64,000 bases of DNA from Muscardinus avellanarius (Eukaryota; Chordata; Mammalia; Rodentia; Gliridae), in assembly GCA_963383645.1 (NCBI GenBank), contig OY726569.1, forward strand, positions 29,668,599 through 29,732,598, written 5' to 3'. A program made the position numbers and the translations under genes. Under the pieces are notes generated by a model. That model was not told where the DNA came from, ran no database searches, and worked only from the letters and a program-made list of their open reading frames with translations. Of the stretch, positions 32,498 to 44,004 are shown in pieces (within the stretch, counting starts at the first letter, position 1; every line of letters begins with the position of its first letter).

Positions 32498-32852
32498 GGA
32501 TCTGAGGATGGAGCCTAAGGGCATTCTACCTCCTTCTTTTTTTTTGTGGTACTGGGGGTGGAACCCAGAGGCTTTCTACATCCGGGCTATACTCCCAGAC
32601 CTATTTTATATTTAATTAATTAATTAATTAATTTATTTATTTATTTATTGTTGCAGGTCTGGGGATGGAACCCAGGGGCATTATACCTCCAAGAGACACC
32701 CCCTGCCCTATTTTTTTATTCTTTATTTTGAAAGAGGGTCTCACTGAGTTGTGGAGGGCCTCACTAAGTAGCTGAGGCTGTCCGCGAACCGCGATCCTCT
32801 GGTCTCAGCCTCTCAAACGCTGGGGTTACAAGCGTGCGCCACCACACCCAGC
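32462..32852 (-). mobile_element. Two SINE right halves and a full type B SINE
   Basis: (TTA)n tail at 32462-32497, right halves at 32500-32535 and 32545-32610, a (TTAA)(TTTA) tract at 32613-32650, then a complete unit to 32852. Confidence 0.85.
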
Positions 32853-33415
32853 AAACTTTCATCTTTGTATTAGATTTCTTTATGTATATTTCTATATGTT
32901 TTATAATTTATATAATGTATTGATAACTGATACATGTCTATAATTTGTATATAAGTTTATATAAATACACATATATGACAGATGGGAGCTCAAATGTATT
33001 CATTGGGTATGTTAAAATGTGCTAACTTATTGTTTTTCATGGAAGGATATAAATACTGAAAAATTTGGATTTAATTAGAAAATTTTATGAACATATATGT
33101 TGCAATAGATGAGCACTTACTAAACTTATACAAATACCCATAGCTTCTGAACAAGCAGAAATAAAGAGATATACTGCAAGAAACTTTATAAAATCAACAT
33201 TAGTCAAACAGGAGAAAAACAAAGAAGCCAAGAACAGGGAGTAAGAATGGTCTATTCTAGTGAGCTCAGTAACGCATCCACCCAATACACTCACGGCCGA
33301 ATTCCTGAAACACGTGAATGTGACATTATCTGGGAAAAATGCAAAGATAATTAAGGTCCTGAGATTAAAAATATTATCCTACTGGGTGGGCCTTAAATCT
33401 AATAACAAGTGTCCT
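32853..33415. other. intergenic, AT-rich
   Basis: No feature recognised; the 60-90 codon frames here look random. Confidence 0.4.
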
Positions 33416-34330
33416 GTGAGGGTTTGGGTCTGTCCCCCAAATGCTCATGTGTTGGAGACTTGGCTTCAAACGCAGCGCTGTCCGGAGCTGGCGCTGATCT
33501 CTAGGGAAGCGCTTGAATCCTGAGCCCTCTGACTCATCAGTGGATTAATCCATCTGATTGATTAACACTTTTGTTTGTTTGTTTGTTTGTTTGTTTTTGG
33601 TGGTACAGGGGATTGAACCCAGGGGCATTGTACCTCTGAGTACACACTCAGCCTTAGTTTTTTTTATTCTTTATTTTATTTTTGTGTGTGTGGTCCTGGG
33701 GATGAAACCCAGGGGCACTGTACCTCTGAGCCACACCCCAGCCCTATTTTTTAGTCTTTTTTATTTTTTTGAAACAGGGTCTCACTCAGTTGTGAAGGGC
33801 CTCGCTAAGTAGCTGAGGCTGTCTGCAAACTGCGATCCTTTGGTCTCAGCCTCCCAAATGCTGGAATTACAAGCGTGCACCACCGTGCCTGGCTCTTTAT
33901 TCTTTATTTTGAAACAGGGTCTCACTGAGTTGCAAAGGGCCTCAATAAGTAGCTGAGGCTAGCCTCGAACCTGCTATCCTCCTGTCTCAGCCTCCCAAGT
34001 ACTGGGATTACAAGTGTGCACCATCACGCCTGGCTGGATTAATACTTTGAATGGACTTCTGGAAAGAAGTGGAAACTTTAGGCAGGTGGTGCATGGCTGG
34101 AGGAAGAAGGTCTCTGGCGCATGCCCTTGCAGACTGAATGTTGCCCCTGGGCCCTCTCTCCCTTTCTTTCTCTCTCTCTGCCTCCTGTCTGCCATGAGAT
34201 GGGCTGCTGTTTCCTGTCACACGTTTTGTCATGATGCTCTTCCTTGTGTCAGGCCCAAAGCCACAGAGCCAGCCAACTATGGGAACATGAATTGAAATGA
34301 TCATTTCCCCCTCTAAGTTCTTCTGTGGTT
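33416..34330 (+). mobile_element. MaLR-type LTR interrupted by SINEs
   Basis: LTR parts at 33416-33565 ('gggtctgtcccccaaatgct', 'catgtgttggagacttggct') and 34036-34330 ('tctgccatgagatgggctgc'). The SINE block 33570-34035 sits between near-identical 'gattaa.acttt' sites (33560 and 34036), consistent with a target duplication. Confidence 0.65.
33570..34035 (-). mobile_element. SINE inside SINE
   Basis: Host: (TTTG)n tail and right half 33570-33682, left half 33895-34035. Insert: full unit 33683-33894 with GT-rich tail. 'ttctttattttat' and 'ttctttattttga' flank the insert. Confidence 0.82.
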
Positions 34331-34339
34331 ATGTGGGTC

Positions 34340-34627
34340 ACAGTGGCCAACACGGGTTCTTATAAAGACACAGAGACCCGAGCAGAGGGAAGCGCAGAGG
34401 ACGCGGTGAAGACGTGGCGGGGCGTGACGCCGGCTGGATGCCGAGAACCGCGCTGGCTGGACCCGGGCGAGGCAGGGAACCGAATCTCCCTCGAGCCTCG
34501 AAGGGAAGGGGCTTGCCAGCGCGTGATTGCGGACCTCTGGCTTCCGGATCTGTGAACAACTAGACTGCTGCTCTTAGTCACCGAATGTGGAGTAATCTTG
34601 TTATGGCCACCATAGTAAACTAACATA
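34340..34627 (+). mobile_element. LTR fragment, MLT1-like 3' part
   Basis: GC-rich 'acgggttcttataaagacac' at the start and 'ttgttatggccaccatagta' with 'aaactaacata' at the end recall the end of an MLT1 LTR. Confidence 0.55.
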
Positions 34628-34848
34628 AGCCGGGCGTGGTGGCGCACGCTTGTAATCCCCGCGCTTGGGAGGCGGAGACAGGAGGATGGCGCAGGTTCGA
34701 AGCCAGCCATGCGTGCTGGCTTCGGAGACCCTGTTTCCAAAAAAAAAAAAAAAAAAAAAAACTAAAAATAGGTCTGGGAGTGTAGCCCGGAGGTAGAAGG
34801 GCTTCCAGGAACCCCAGTACCACCAAAACAAACAAACAAACAAACAAA
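34628..34848 (+). mobile_element. B1-dID SINE, type C, with target duplication
   Basis: Perfect 11-bp duplication 'aaactaacata' (34617-34627, 34849-34859). Right half carries 'gaagggcttccaggaacccc'; tail is (CAAA)n. Little diverged, so probably young. Confidence 0.93.
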
Positions 34849-35042
34849 AAACTAACATAGATGGTAAAAAGAAAACACCATAAATTATAGTAGAAATAAA
34901 TCCAAATTTATCAGTAATCATAATAAATGAACAGATAAACTCATCTGTGAAAAGATTCTCAGACTCTCAGACTGGATTAAATAAAGAAATGTAAAACCCA
35001 ATAATGTGCTGATTACAAAACACCAAATAAAAAAAGTGATCT
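34849..35042. other. short intergenic spacer
   Basis: AT-rich, nothing seen. Confidence 0.4.
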
Positions 35043-35248
35043 AGCCAGGCGTGGTGGCGCACGCTTGTAATCCCCGTGCTTGGGAGGCTGAGACAGGAGG
35101 ATCAGGTTCGAAGCCAGCCTCAGCTACTTAGTGAGGCTCTCAGCAACTTAGTGAGACCCTGTTTCCAAACAAAATATATAAAATGGGTCTGGGAGTATAG
35201 CCCGGTGGTATTGGGTTCCACCCCCGGTACCACAAAAATAAAAAAAAA
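35043..35248 (+). mobile_element. B1-dID SINE, type A
   Basis: Flanked by 'agtgatc'/'ggtgatc', a probable short target duplication. Confidence 0.9.
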
Positions 35249-35376
35249 AGGTGATCGTAAAGATTATAAATAAAAGGGTAGAAGAAGATATATTTGGAAA
35301 TTAATAACTGTAAGTAAACTAGGATAGCCATACTAATATCAGACCACATAAAATTTAGGGCAAAACGAATTAATGA

Positions 35377-35571
35377 AGCTGGGTAGGGTGGTACATGCCT
35401 CTAATCCCAGCTACTCAGGAGGCCAAGGCAGAAGGGTTGCAAATTTGAGATGAGCTTGGACAATTGAGCCAGACACTGTTTCAAAAAAAGTGTAAATAAA
35501 ATGGGCTGGGAGTGTAGCTCAGTGCAGAGTGCTTACCTAGCATGCCACTTATACCCAATAAAAAGAACCAG
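35377..35571 (+). mobile_element. ancient B1-dID-type SINE
   Basis: Left half 'cctctaatcccagctactca', right half of the old ID form 'gtgcttacctagcatgccac'. Confidence 0.75.
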
Positions 35572-35654
35572 GGGGGAAAAAGGGGACAGCACCTAATTAT
35601 ATAGAAAAAAATCTACCAAAGGGGCTCTGTAAATAAAGTTAAAACATAAGCAAG

Positions 35655-35852
35655 AAGCTGAATGTGGTGGCACATGCTTGCAATCCCAGTACTTGGGAGA
35701 CTGAGAAAGGAGGATTGCAGGTTTAAGGCCAGCCTCAGCAATTTGCTGAGATTTCAGCAATACAGTGCAACCCTGTTTCAAAATAAGAAATAAAATAGGG
35801 CTGGGAGTGTAGTTCAGGTGGAATGCCCCTGGGTTCAGCCTCCAGTAATAGA
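35655..35852 (+). mobile_element. B1-dID-type SINE seeding a microsatellite
   Basis: Complete unit ending 'tccagtaatagaaacacaca', directly followed by the CACATA tract. Confidence 0.88.
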
Positions 35853-36310
35853 AACACACACACATACACACACATACACACATACACACATACACACATA
35901 CACACACATACACACACATACACACATACACACATACACACATACACACACATACACACATACACACATACACACATACACACACATACACACACATACA
36001 CACATACACACACATACGCACATACACACACATACACACACATACGCACATACGCACACACACATACACACACACATATATACATACACACACATACACA
36101 CACATACACACACATACACACACATACACACACGCACATACGCACATACGCACATACACACATACACACACGCACACACACGCACACACACACACACGCA
36201 CATACGCACATACGCACATACGCACATACGCACATACATGCACATACGCACATACACACATACACACATACACACATACACACATACACACACATACACA
36301 CACATACACA

Positions 36311-36345
<35 letters not shown>
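35853..36345. repeat. (CACATA)n/(CA)n satellite-like tract, ~490 bp
   Basis: Alternating CACACATA, CACATA and CGCACATA units over 490 bp, ending in a pure (CA)n of about 30 bp. Purine-pyrimidine alternation gives Z-DNA potential. All open frames in it (Thr/His or Cys/Val) are artefacts. Confidence 0.95.
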
Positions 36346-36512
36346 CAGAGAATGTGTTTTTGGTCCTGAAATCCCTCATTTTTCTAATAATTACAAATAG
36401 TATTTATATCCTGTGGATGTTTACTATAATGTGATTAAGTTTTGCTTGTATATATAATTGATAATATTTTTATAACTCACTTTTCTCACTAATATGTACA
36501 GGATAAATTGTA

Positions 36513-36704
36513 TCTTAGTACACTTGGGCTGCTAGGATGAAATCCTATATACTGGGTAGCTTATAAACAATAGAGATTTATTTCCCATAGTGCTGGAGGC
36601 TGGGAGCCAAGGGCGAGGCCCTCGGATTCAGGGTGTGGTGAGGCCGCTTCCAGTTCACCCCTGCTCTTCTCACTGTGCTCCCACATGGCGGAAAGGACAA
36701 AAAG
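36513..36704 (-). mobile_element. MaLR-type LTR fragment
   Basis: 'atatactgggtagcttataa' and 'atttatttcccatagtgctggaggctggg' order match an antisense MaLR LTR; interrupted by a SINE fragment. Confidence 0.65.
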
Positions 36705-36810
36705 TTCCCGAGGGCCTCACTCAGTAGCCGAGGCTGGCTTCGAACCTGTGCGATCCTCCTGTCTCAGCCTCCCAAGCGCGGGGATTACAAGTGTGCGCCA
36801 CCACGCCCGG
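36705..36810 (-). mobile_element. SINE left half only
   Basis: 'gagggcctcactcagtagcc' to 'ccaccacgcccgggg'; little diverged. Confidence 0.8.
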
Positions 36811-37679
36811 GGACAATATGGTTTTAAAATCTGAAACCTTCAGATTCAGATTAGTAACAGAGCTTGGTTATTCTGAACAAAGCCAGGCCCGTACTTTAAA
36901 ATCATAATGGGCTGGCTCAGGGAATTTCTGAGGTGCTTAAACCTGAGAGAGCTTCACCTTTTGTCAGTTTCATTTGCCTCCAGGAAGATCCCCAGAAAAA
37001 GTTACACTTTTTGTTAAAGAGGTTAAAGAGCCCTGCACCCCAGCTTCATGTCTTTGCTCCCTGGGATTCTTATCTAAAAGGAATTCCTACATTTTGTGAA
37101 CCAGAAAGCTTCAAAGAGAAGAGGCCACCATGCCATGTGACCTGGCCATATAAGAAAGTATAATTCCGAGGAGCTCTGGACCATTTGGCGGCTCGTGGAC
37201 ACTGGGCAGCTCCTGCATCTGTTGCCCTCTCTTCCTGCAGCCGCTCTTACACTCGAGATGACCTGTGTTTTCCCTCAACGTGTTTCTTTACTTTATTTGA
37301 ATCCAAACCTCTGCCTTTATTTCTGACAGGCGCATGTTGAAATTCTTTTTGCCATGGAAGACAAGACCCCACAGAAGTCATCGTGCTGTCCCATGTCAAG
37401 AGTGCTAATCTTATCCTGGAAGGCTCCGCCCTAGGGTTGTAATCACCTCCCCACTGTGTCTCAACTGCCTTGGGGTGGGCCATTTCTGGTGTCACACCAG
37501 GAGAGAGCGTACTAGCATCTAAGCTGAGGCCAGGCATGCTGCCAAAAGCCTACAGTGTATGAAAGGCCTCCAATAATCATGCAGCACCAAGCTCCATTCA
37601 TGGCAAGGCTGGGAAGCCATCCTGAACTGCCGCTGCAGCCCAGCCTGGCTTTTAAGAATTCAGTAAGAGTTTAGTTGCT
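36811..37679. other. intergenic, no recognised feature
   Basis: Unique-looking on both strands; no exon set found. Confidence 0.45.
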
Positions 37680-37805
37680 GCCATGTGTAGTGGTGCATGC
37701 TTGAGAGGCTGAGACAGGAGGATGATAGTTTCGAGGCCAGCCGTAGCAACTTAGCAAGGCTCTAAGCAACCTAGCAAGACTGTTTCCAAAAAAAAAATTT
37801 TTTTT

Positions 37806-37849
<44 letters not shown>

Positions 37850-38125
37850 GGGGATTGAATTCAGGATTATTCTACCTCTGAGCTACACCCCCAACCCTAT
37901 TTTTTATTCTTTATTTTGAAATAGGGTCTCACTAAGTTGTAGAGGGACTCACTAAGTAGCTGAGGCTGTTTGTGAACCCGGATCCTCCTGTCTCAGCCTC
38001 CCAAATGCTGGGATTACAAGTGTGTGCCACCACGCATAGCTCCAAACAAAAATTTAAAAGGGCCAAGAGTGTAACTTGGAGGTAGAATGCATTGGGTTCA
38101 GTCCCCAGTACCACAAAAAGAAAAA
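37680..38125 (+). mobile_element. SINE (+) interrupted by a SINE (-)
   Basis: Host left half 37680-37795 and right half 38043-38125 ('aagagtgtaacttggaggta'). The insert 37800-38041 lies on the minus strand with a (GT)20 tail. 'ccaaa.aaaattt' repeats at both junctions. Confidence 0.82.
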
Positions 38126-38446
38126 AAGTGATTCTAAATCAGGATAAGGATGATTATAGACTATCTCACTGATGGACATAGATGCAAAAACCCCAACATT
38201 GCTATAGTAGCATAGATACAGTTTTGTATACACACACAGCTGTATATATAGCTACATGTACATATATAATAAACCCTGTCACATAAAATTTATCTTAAGA
38301 ATACAATTCATCAGTAGAAAATTTATCATTATAATCCAGTTCTTCAACAGACGGAAGGAGCAACCTATATGACTGTCTTAATAGATTTTTTAAAAAAGTC
38401 TTCTATAGACTTTTTTATCTATTCATGATTTGAAAAACTCCTAAAC

Positions 38447-38671
38447 TTGCTGGGCATGGTGACACACTGCTTGTAATCCTAGTGCTTGGGAGGCTGAGAC
38501 AGGAGGATCGCAGGTTCAATGCCAGCCTCAGCAACTTAGGCCCTCCACAACGTAGTGAAACCCTATTTAAAAATAAAAGAATAATATAGGCTGAGGGTGT
38601 AGCTTGGAGGTAGAATGTCCCTGGGTTCCATTCACAGTACCACAAAAACAAAACAAAACAAAACAAAACCC
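38447..38671 (+). mobile_element. B1-dID-type SINE
   Basis: Complete, with (AAAAC)n tail; 'cctaaact' flanks both ends (38438 and 38697). Confidence 0.85.
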
Positions 38672-38713
38672 CCCAAACCGAAACAAACTAAAAGCCCCTA
38701 AACTAGAACTAGG

Positions 38714-38715
<2 letters not shown>

Positions 38716-38764
<49 letters not shown>

Positions 38765-38900
38765 GGGGATTGAATTGAATCCAAGGTCAGGCTGCTCTGA
38801 GCTATACCCTAACCCTTTCTATTTTTTTGTTTTGAAACAGAGTCTCTCAAGGTCCCTGAGGTTCTCCCTACTTGCTGTGGCTGTCCTAACACCCGTGTTT
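38716..38900 (-). mobile_element. SINE, diverged, with (GT)n tail
   Basis: (GT)23 at 38716-38761 followed by right half and a partial left half. Confidence 0.75.
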
Positions 38901-39269
38901 CTAAAAGGAAATTTTCTTAACCCAGTATAGAATTTTATCAGACACCTAGAATAAATACCACTTAATAGAGAATCCTAACTGCATTCCCACTGAAGTCAAG
39001 AATGAGACAGGAAGCCCGAAGTTCCCCTACTATTCAACATTATGTTGTGTATTTTAATCAATGAAGTACGATAAGAAAAGGAGTAAGACATAAGAACTTA
39101 TAAAGAAGAGGAAAACTCAATACTTGCTGGTGCATAAATCTATAAAAAGATATTAGAATTAATAAGATAAGCCAGCAGTTTGCTATATACAAGATTAACA
39201 TGAAAAATCAATAGTGTTGCTCCACAACACAATATAGTTAAAAATGTCAAGGCCAAAAGATACCCACCG

Positions 39270-39270
<1 letters not shown>

Positions 39271-39308
<38 letters not shown>
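39271..39308. repeat. (GT)n microsatellite
   Basis: Pure GT, 38 bp, not attached to a SINE. Confidence 0.95.
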
Positions 39309-39309
<1 letters not shown>

Positions 39310-39359
39310 TATCTATGAATAAAAAATAGTGTAGATTTTATGGGGAGATGCAGAAGACA

Positions 39360-39573
39360 TTTTTTTTTTTTTTTGCAGGTCTGGGGATGGAACCCAGTGG
39401 CATTCTACCTCCAAGCTACACCACCAGCCCTATTTTTTATTCTTTATTTTGAAAGAGCGTCTCACTGAGTTGCAGAGGGCCTCACTAAGTAGTTGAGGCT
39501 GTTCTCGAACTGCTAACTTCCTGTCTCAGCTCCCCAAATGCTGGGATTACAAGCATGAGCCACCACCCCCGGC
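39360..39573 (-). mobile_element. B1-dID SINE, type B
   Basis: T(14) tail then complete unit; 'acattttt' on both sides. Confidence 0.9.
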
Positions 39574-39700
39574 TTGCAAAACACATTTTTGAAGAGCAAA
39601 ATAAAGATCTGAATAAGTGGCCAGATATACCACGGAAGAGAAGGCTCAACAAAAGACAGAAGATGCCCATATGTCTCCACTTTACTTTTAATTAATTAAT

Positions 39701-39784
39701 TTTTGATGCAAAGGATCAAATCCAGGGTTTCACGAGTGCTAGACAAGTGCTCTAACACTGGGCTATGTTCCTAGCCCTCTGCCA
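39701..39784 (-). mobile_element. ID-like monomer
   Basis: 'gtttcacgagtgctagacaa' and 'gtgctctaacactgggctat' are the reverse complement of an old ID element. Confidence 0.7.
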
Positions 39785-39830
39785 AATTTAATATATAAAG
39801 TCAATGCAATTCTCATCAAACTATTAATGG

Positions 39831-40056
39831 TTTTTTTTTTTTGTTGTTGTTGTTTTGCAGGTCTGAGGATGGAACCCAGAGGCATTGACCTCTGAGCTAT
39901 ACTTTCTGCCCAATTTTTTATTCTTTAATTTGAAACCGGGTCTCACTGAGTTGCGGAGGGCCTCACTAAGTAGCTGAGGCTGTCCGCGAACCGCGATCCT
40001 CCAGTCTCAGCCTCCCAAATGCTGGGATTACAAGCGTGCGCCACCATGCCCAGCTA
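39831..40056 (-). mobile_element. B1-dID SINE, type B
   Basis: Tail T(13)+(GTT)n; complete left half. Confidence 0.9.
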
Positions 40057-40102
40057 ATAGTTGTTTTTTTAAGTGGAACTCATATGCATGAATAAAATTT
40101 CA

Positions 40103-40282
40103 AGCCGGGAGTGGTGGCATACGCTTGTAATCCCTGCGCTTGGGAGGCGGAGACAGGAGGAAGGCGTAGGTTCGAAGCCAGTCTCACTGGCTTAAGAGAC
40201 CCTGTTTCCAAATAAAAATATAAAATAGGTCTGGGAGTGTAGCCTGGAGGTAGACGGACTTCCAGGAACCCCAGTACCACAA

Positions 40283-40317
<35 letters not shown>

Positions 40318-40320
40318 ATA
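40103..40320 (+). mobile_element. B1-dID SINE, type C
   Basis: 'agacggacttccaggaaccc' in the right half, shortened left half 'ctcactggcttaagagaccc', (AATA)n tail. Confidence 0.9.
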
Positions 40321-40605
40321 TCAAGAGTAACAAAAAAGTTTCTGATGAAGAAAAATAAGACGAGAGTACTTGCTTTATTTTATATAGAAACTTATTATTA
40401 TGCTGTAACAAATAATATACTGAGTATTGGAGTTGGGATAAAAATATAGAACAATAGAATGAAATAGAGAACCTAGAAGCAGACCCTTATGTAGGTGAAA
40501 ATCTGGGAAATGATACAAGTACTGTTACAAATAATAAGAGGAAAAGAAGTCGTCAATAAAAAGAAACTACATCATTGGCTTTCCTCATTAAAAAGAAAAA
40601 TAGAA

Positions 40606-40818
40606 AGCTGGGAATGGTGGCACATGCTTATAATCCCAGCATTTGGTGGCTGAGACAGGAGAATCGCAGGTTTGAGGCCAGCCTCGGCTCCTTAGTGAGG
40701 TCCTTTGCAACTCAGTGAGACCCTGTTTCAAATTAAAGAATAAAACATAGGGCTGGGGGTATAGCTCAGAGGTAGAATGTCCCTGGGTTCTATCCCTGGT
40801 ACCACACACCACACAAAA
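40606..40818 (+). mobile_element. B1-dID SINE, type B-like
   Basis: Complete; 'aattaaagaataaaacatag' linker. Confidence 0.88.
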
Positions 40819-41679
40819 CAGTAGATACTGACTTTAAACCATATGCAAAATAAACTGAAGTCAAATTAAGAACTAAATATAAAAATGCAAAACTATAAAA
40901 CTTTTAGGAACAATAATTTGTTCATTCATTCGACAAATATTTACTGGGCCCTGGCCTGGTGTTGAGGATGTAGCGGTGAATGAAACAAAGCCCCTGCTCT
41001 TTGCTCTTTTGATATTCACAATCATTGAATACACATGAGTGTCAAGTGATGATAAGTACCCTGGAGAAAAAGAAGACCAGACCGGGGGATGGATGGTGAT
41101 TGCCAGGTGGGGTTGCTATTTTATACAGGGAGGTTGCAGAAGGGTGTCCTGACAGGGACCTGCACTTGAGGGCGGAGCTGAAGGGACCCACAGAGCTGGG
41201 CAGGTGGATATCTGGGAGAAGGACCAGACGACCGACCGCGCTCTGGGCTTTGAAGATCAACAAAGCTGGCATAGCTGAAGTGGGGTGAGGGGAGAAGGGA
41301 GTGATAGGAATCAAGACGGGGAAGTAGAGGGACAGGGCGTACAGGGCCTGGAAGGCTGTGGCAAGGACACCGAAGGGCATGGAGCCACTGGAGGCTTTGC
41401 GCCAGGGATGACAGGATTCAGCTGAGCAGCTGTGTGTGAGGATGCTGTAGCCACTGTGCAGAAGGTAGATGGGAAAGCGAGGGGAGCGCTGACACCGAGG
41501 CCAGTTTCCATAGCCCAGGCAAGGCAGGGCGGCTTTTCCCGGAGTGAGTGGTGGAGGTGGAAGGAGGTGGATGTGTTCTGACATATTTTGAAGGTACCAA
41601 GGATATAATTTGCTGGCACTGAATGTGAGAGAAAAGAAGTCAATTGAGTAAGCAATGGCGACTTTTAATAAGATGGGAA

Positions 41680-41776
41680 AAGTGGGGTGTGGTGGTACAC
41701 GCTTGTAATCTCAGTACTCAAGAATCAGAGACAGGAGGAGCGAAGGTTCACAGCCAGGCTCAGATAACACAGTGAG
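41680..41776 (+). mobile_element. SINE left half only
   Basis: 'gtggggtgtggtggtacacg' to 'gataacacagtgag'. Confidence 0.75.
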
Positions 41777-41890
41777 TTAGCATGTGGGTCTGGAGTTCAG
41801 GCAAGGGCTGAAGCCTGAGGTACCAGTTGGTGAGTGGCCAGTCTACGGGTGACATGTAAGCCATGGATCATGCAGAGAAAAGCCAGAGAA

Positions 41891-42088
41891 GAGCTGGGCG
41901 TGGCAGTACACACCTGTAACCCCAGCACTAGGGCAGAGACAGGAGGATCACAGGTTAAAGCCAGTCTCAGGAACTTTAGCAAGGCCTTTTGCAACTTAGC
42001 GAGACCCTTTTTTAAAATGAAGGGCTGGAGGTATAGCTCAGATATAGAATGTCCCTGGGTTCAAGCCCAGCACCCCCACACACACATA
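41891..42088 (+). mobile_element. B1-dID-type SINE seeding a GA tract
   Basis: Complete; tail passes into (GATA)/(GA)n. Confidence 0.85.
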
Positions 42089-42089
42089 G

Positions 42090-42122
<33 letters not shown>

Positions 42123-42154
42123 AGAGAGATAGAGATAGAGATAGAGATAGAGAT

Positions 42155-42204
<50 letters not shown>
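42089..42204. repeat. (GAGATA)n/(GA)n microsatellite
   Basis: 116 bp; first GAGATA/GATA units, then pure GA from about 42160. Confidence 0.95.
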
Positions 42205-42207
<3 letters not shown>

Positions 42208-42408
42208 ATTTTGTAAGATTGGAAGAGAACCAAAAAGATGTTCCACGGAGGGGGGTGATTATGTCAAAGGCTGTTGAAAGGCTGAGTAAGACAAAAGCCG
42301 AGCATTTGTCATTGGATTTAAGAAAGGAGAGATTATCTATGACTCTTGTGAGAGTTTCAGGGAGTGGTGTGATGAAAGCTTCTTTGGAGTAGTTTCAAGA
42401 GGGAGCAG

Positions 42409-42618
42409 GGGCCAGGAGTGGTGGTGCATGCCTGTAATCCCAGTACTTGGGAGGCTGAGACAGGAGGATTGCGGAGTCAGATGACAGCTACTTAGTGAGG
42501 CCTTTTGCAACTTAGTGAGACCCTGTTTCCAAATAAAAAATAAGACAGGGCTGCAGGTGTAGTTTGGAGGTAGCATGCCCCGGGTTCATTCCTCAGTATC
42601 TCTCACACACACATACAG
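42409..42618 (+). mobile_element. B1-dID-type SINE
   Basis: Complete; 'agggagca.ggg' at both flanks (42400 and 42618). Confidence 0.85.
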
Positions 42619-42653
42619 GGAGCAAGGGAAGCGGGATGGTAATAAAGAGGAAC

Positions 42654-42858
42654 ATTTTTTTGTATGTGCGGTACTGAACCCAGGGGAATTCTACCTTCGA
42701 ATTCTGTTTCAAGCTTTACTCTCAGCCTTACTTTATTTTTATTTTGAAATAAGATCTCACTAGGTTGATGAGAGTCTCACTATTTGCTGAGGCTGTCCTT
42801 GAATCTGCAATCCTCCTATCTGAGCCTCCTAAGTACTGGGATTACAGGAGTCCTGGCC
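42654..42858 (-). mobile_element. SINE, diverged
   Basis: Right half partly rearranged ('accttcgaattctgtttcaa'), left half ends 'gggattacaggagtcctggcc'. Confidence 0.75.
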
Positions 42859-43303
42859 TTTTTTTTTTTTTTTTTTCTTTCTTTTTTTTTGGTGCTGGGG
42901 ATAGAACCCACGGTCATTCTACCTCTGAGCTCCACTCCCAGACCGATTTTTAAATTTATAATTTTTTTCCACAATACTGGAGATGGAATCCAGGGGGCAT
43001 TCTACCTCTGAGCTATACCCCAGCCCTATTTTTAAAAAATTATTCTTTATTTTGAAATAGGGTCTCATTGAGTTGCAAAGGGCCTCACTGAGTAGCTGAA
43101 GTTGTCCGCGAACCACAATCCTCCTGTCTCAGTCTCCCAAATGCTGGAATTACAAGTGTGCGCCACCACGCCTGGCTGATACTTTATGCTCTCACTAAGT
43201 TGCAGAAGGCCTCACAAGTAGCTGAGGCTGGCTGTGAACCTGCGATCCTCCTGTCTCAGCCTCTCAAGTACTGGGATTACAGGAGTGTGCCACCATGCCT
43301 GAC
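42859..43303 (-). mobile_element. SINE interrupted by a SINE
   Basis: Right-half fragment 42859-42950, full unit 42965-43177, then a further left half 43186-43303. Confidence 0.8.
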
Positions 43304-43663
43304 CTTGTTTTTTATTTTTTGTTTTTTGTTTTTTTTTTTTTTTTTTTTTTAGATAGGAAATACACAGAGTATTTGCACGCTGCCAGGAACGATCCAGTAA
43401 AGAGCAACATCTTGACAAGATGAGAAGGACGGGGAGCTGGAGAACAGTGAAGCACTGGCTACGTGACGCTCTCACAGCTTGTCCACAGTACCAGAGGGGA
43501 AAGCAGAGGTTTGGAACATGTGGAGGGGCCGGTGGTACTCTGTAGATGAATTGTATGTTGCAATAGGAAGCAAGGTCGCTCACCTCAAAGTGAGGAAATG
43601 AGAGGTGTTAGAGGTTTAAGAAAGAGGAAAAATGACAGAGTAATTGTTAATTAAAAAATAAGA

Positions 43664-43863
43664 GCGCAGCGGGGCGTGTCATCCCAGCACTGGGGAGGCT
43701 GAGACAGGAGGATCGCGGTTCATGGACAGCCTCAGCCCCTTAGCGAGGCCTTCTGCAACTCAGTGAGACCCTGTTTCAGGGAAATAAAGAATAAAAAAAA
43801 ATAGGGCTGGGATGTGAGTGTAGCCTGGAGGTAGAATGCCTCCAGGTTCCATCCCCAGTTCTT
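43664..43863 (+). mobile_element. B1-dID SINE, type B
   Basis: Left half has lost its first bases; right half ends 'ggttccatccccagttctt', the target used by the U6-L1 insertion. Confidence 0.88.
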
Positions 43864-43955
43864 TTTTTAAATTTTTTAATTGGTGCATTATATTCATACA
43901 TCATAAAAAATATGGAACGCTTCACGAATTTGCGTGTCATCCTTGCGCAGGGGCC

Positions 43956-44004
<49 letters not shown>

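Larger units (their letters stand above)
38130..40920 (+). mobile_element. Old L1 ORF2 remnant in collinear pieces
   Basis: Pieces between SINEs keep ORF2 order: 'ctgatggacatagatgcaaa' (38170), 'ttcccctactattcaacatt' (39021), 'gccagcagtttgctatatac' (39170), 'gtcaatgcaattctcatcaa' (39801), 'tatagaacaatagaatgaaa' (40445), 'aaaactataaaacttttagg' (40889). This is reverse transcriptase to C-terminal sequence with no open frame left. Confidence 0.6.

Noticed and set aside
35853..36345. CRISPR-like array
   Set aside because: Continuous short tandem repeat without unique spacers, in a mammalian genome.
35593..36434. Frames of up to 250 codons of Cys/Val or Thr/His repeats
   Set aside because: Low-complexity translation of the CACATA/CA tract in several frames at once.
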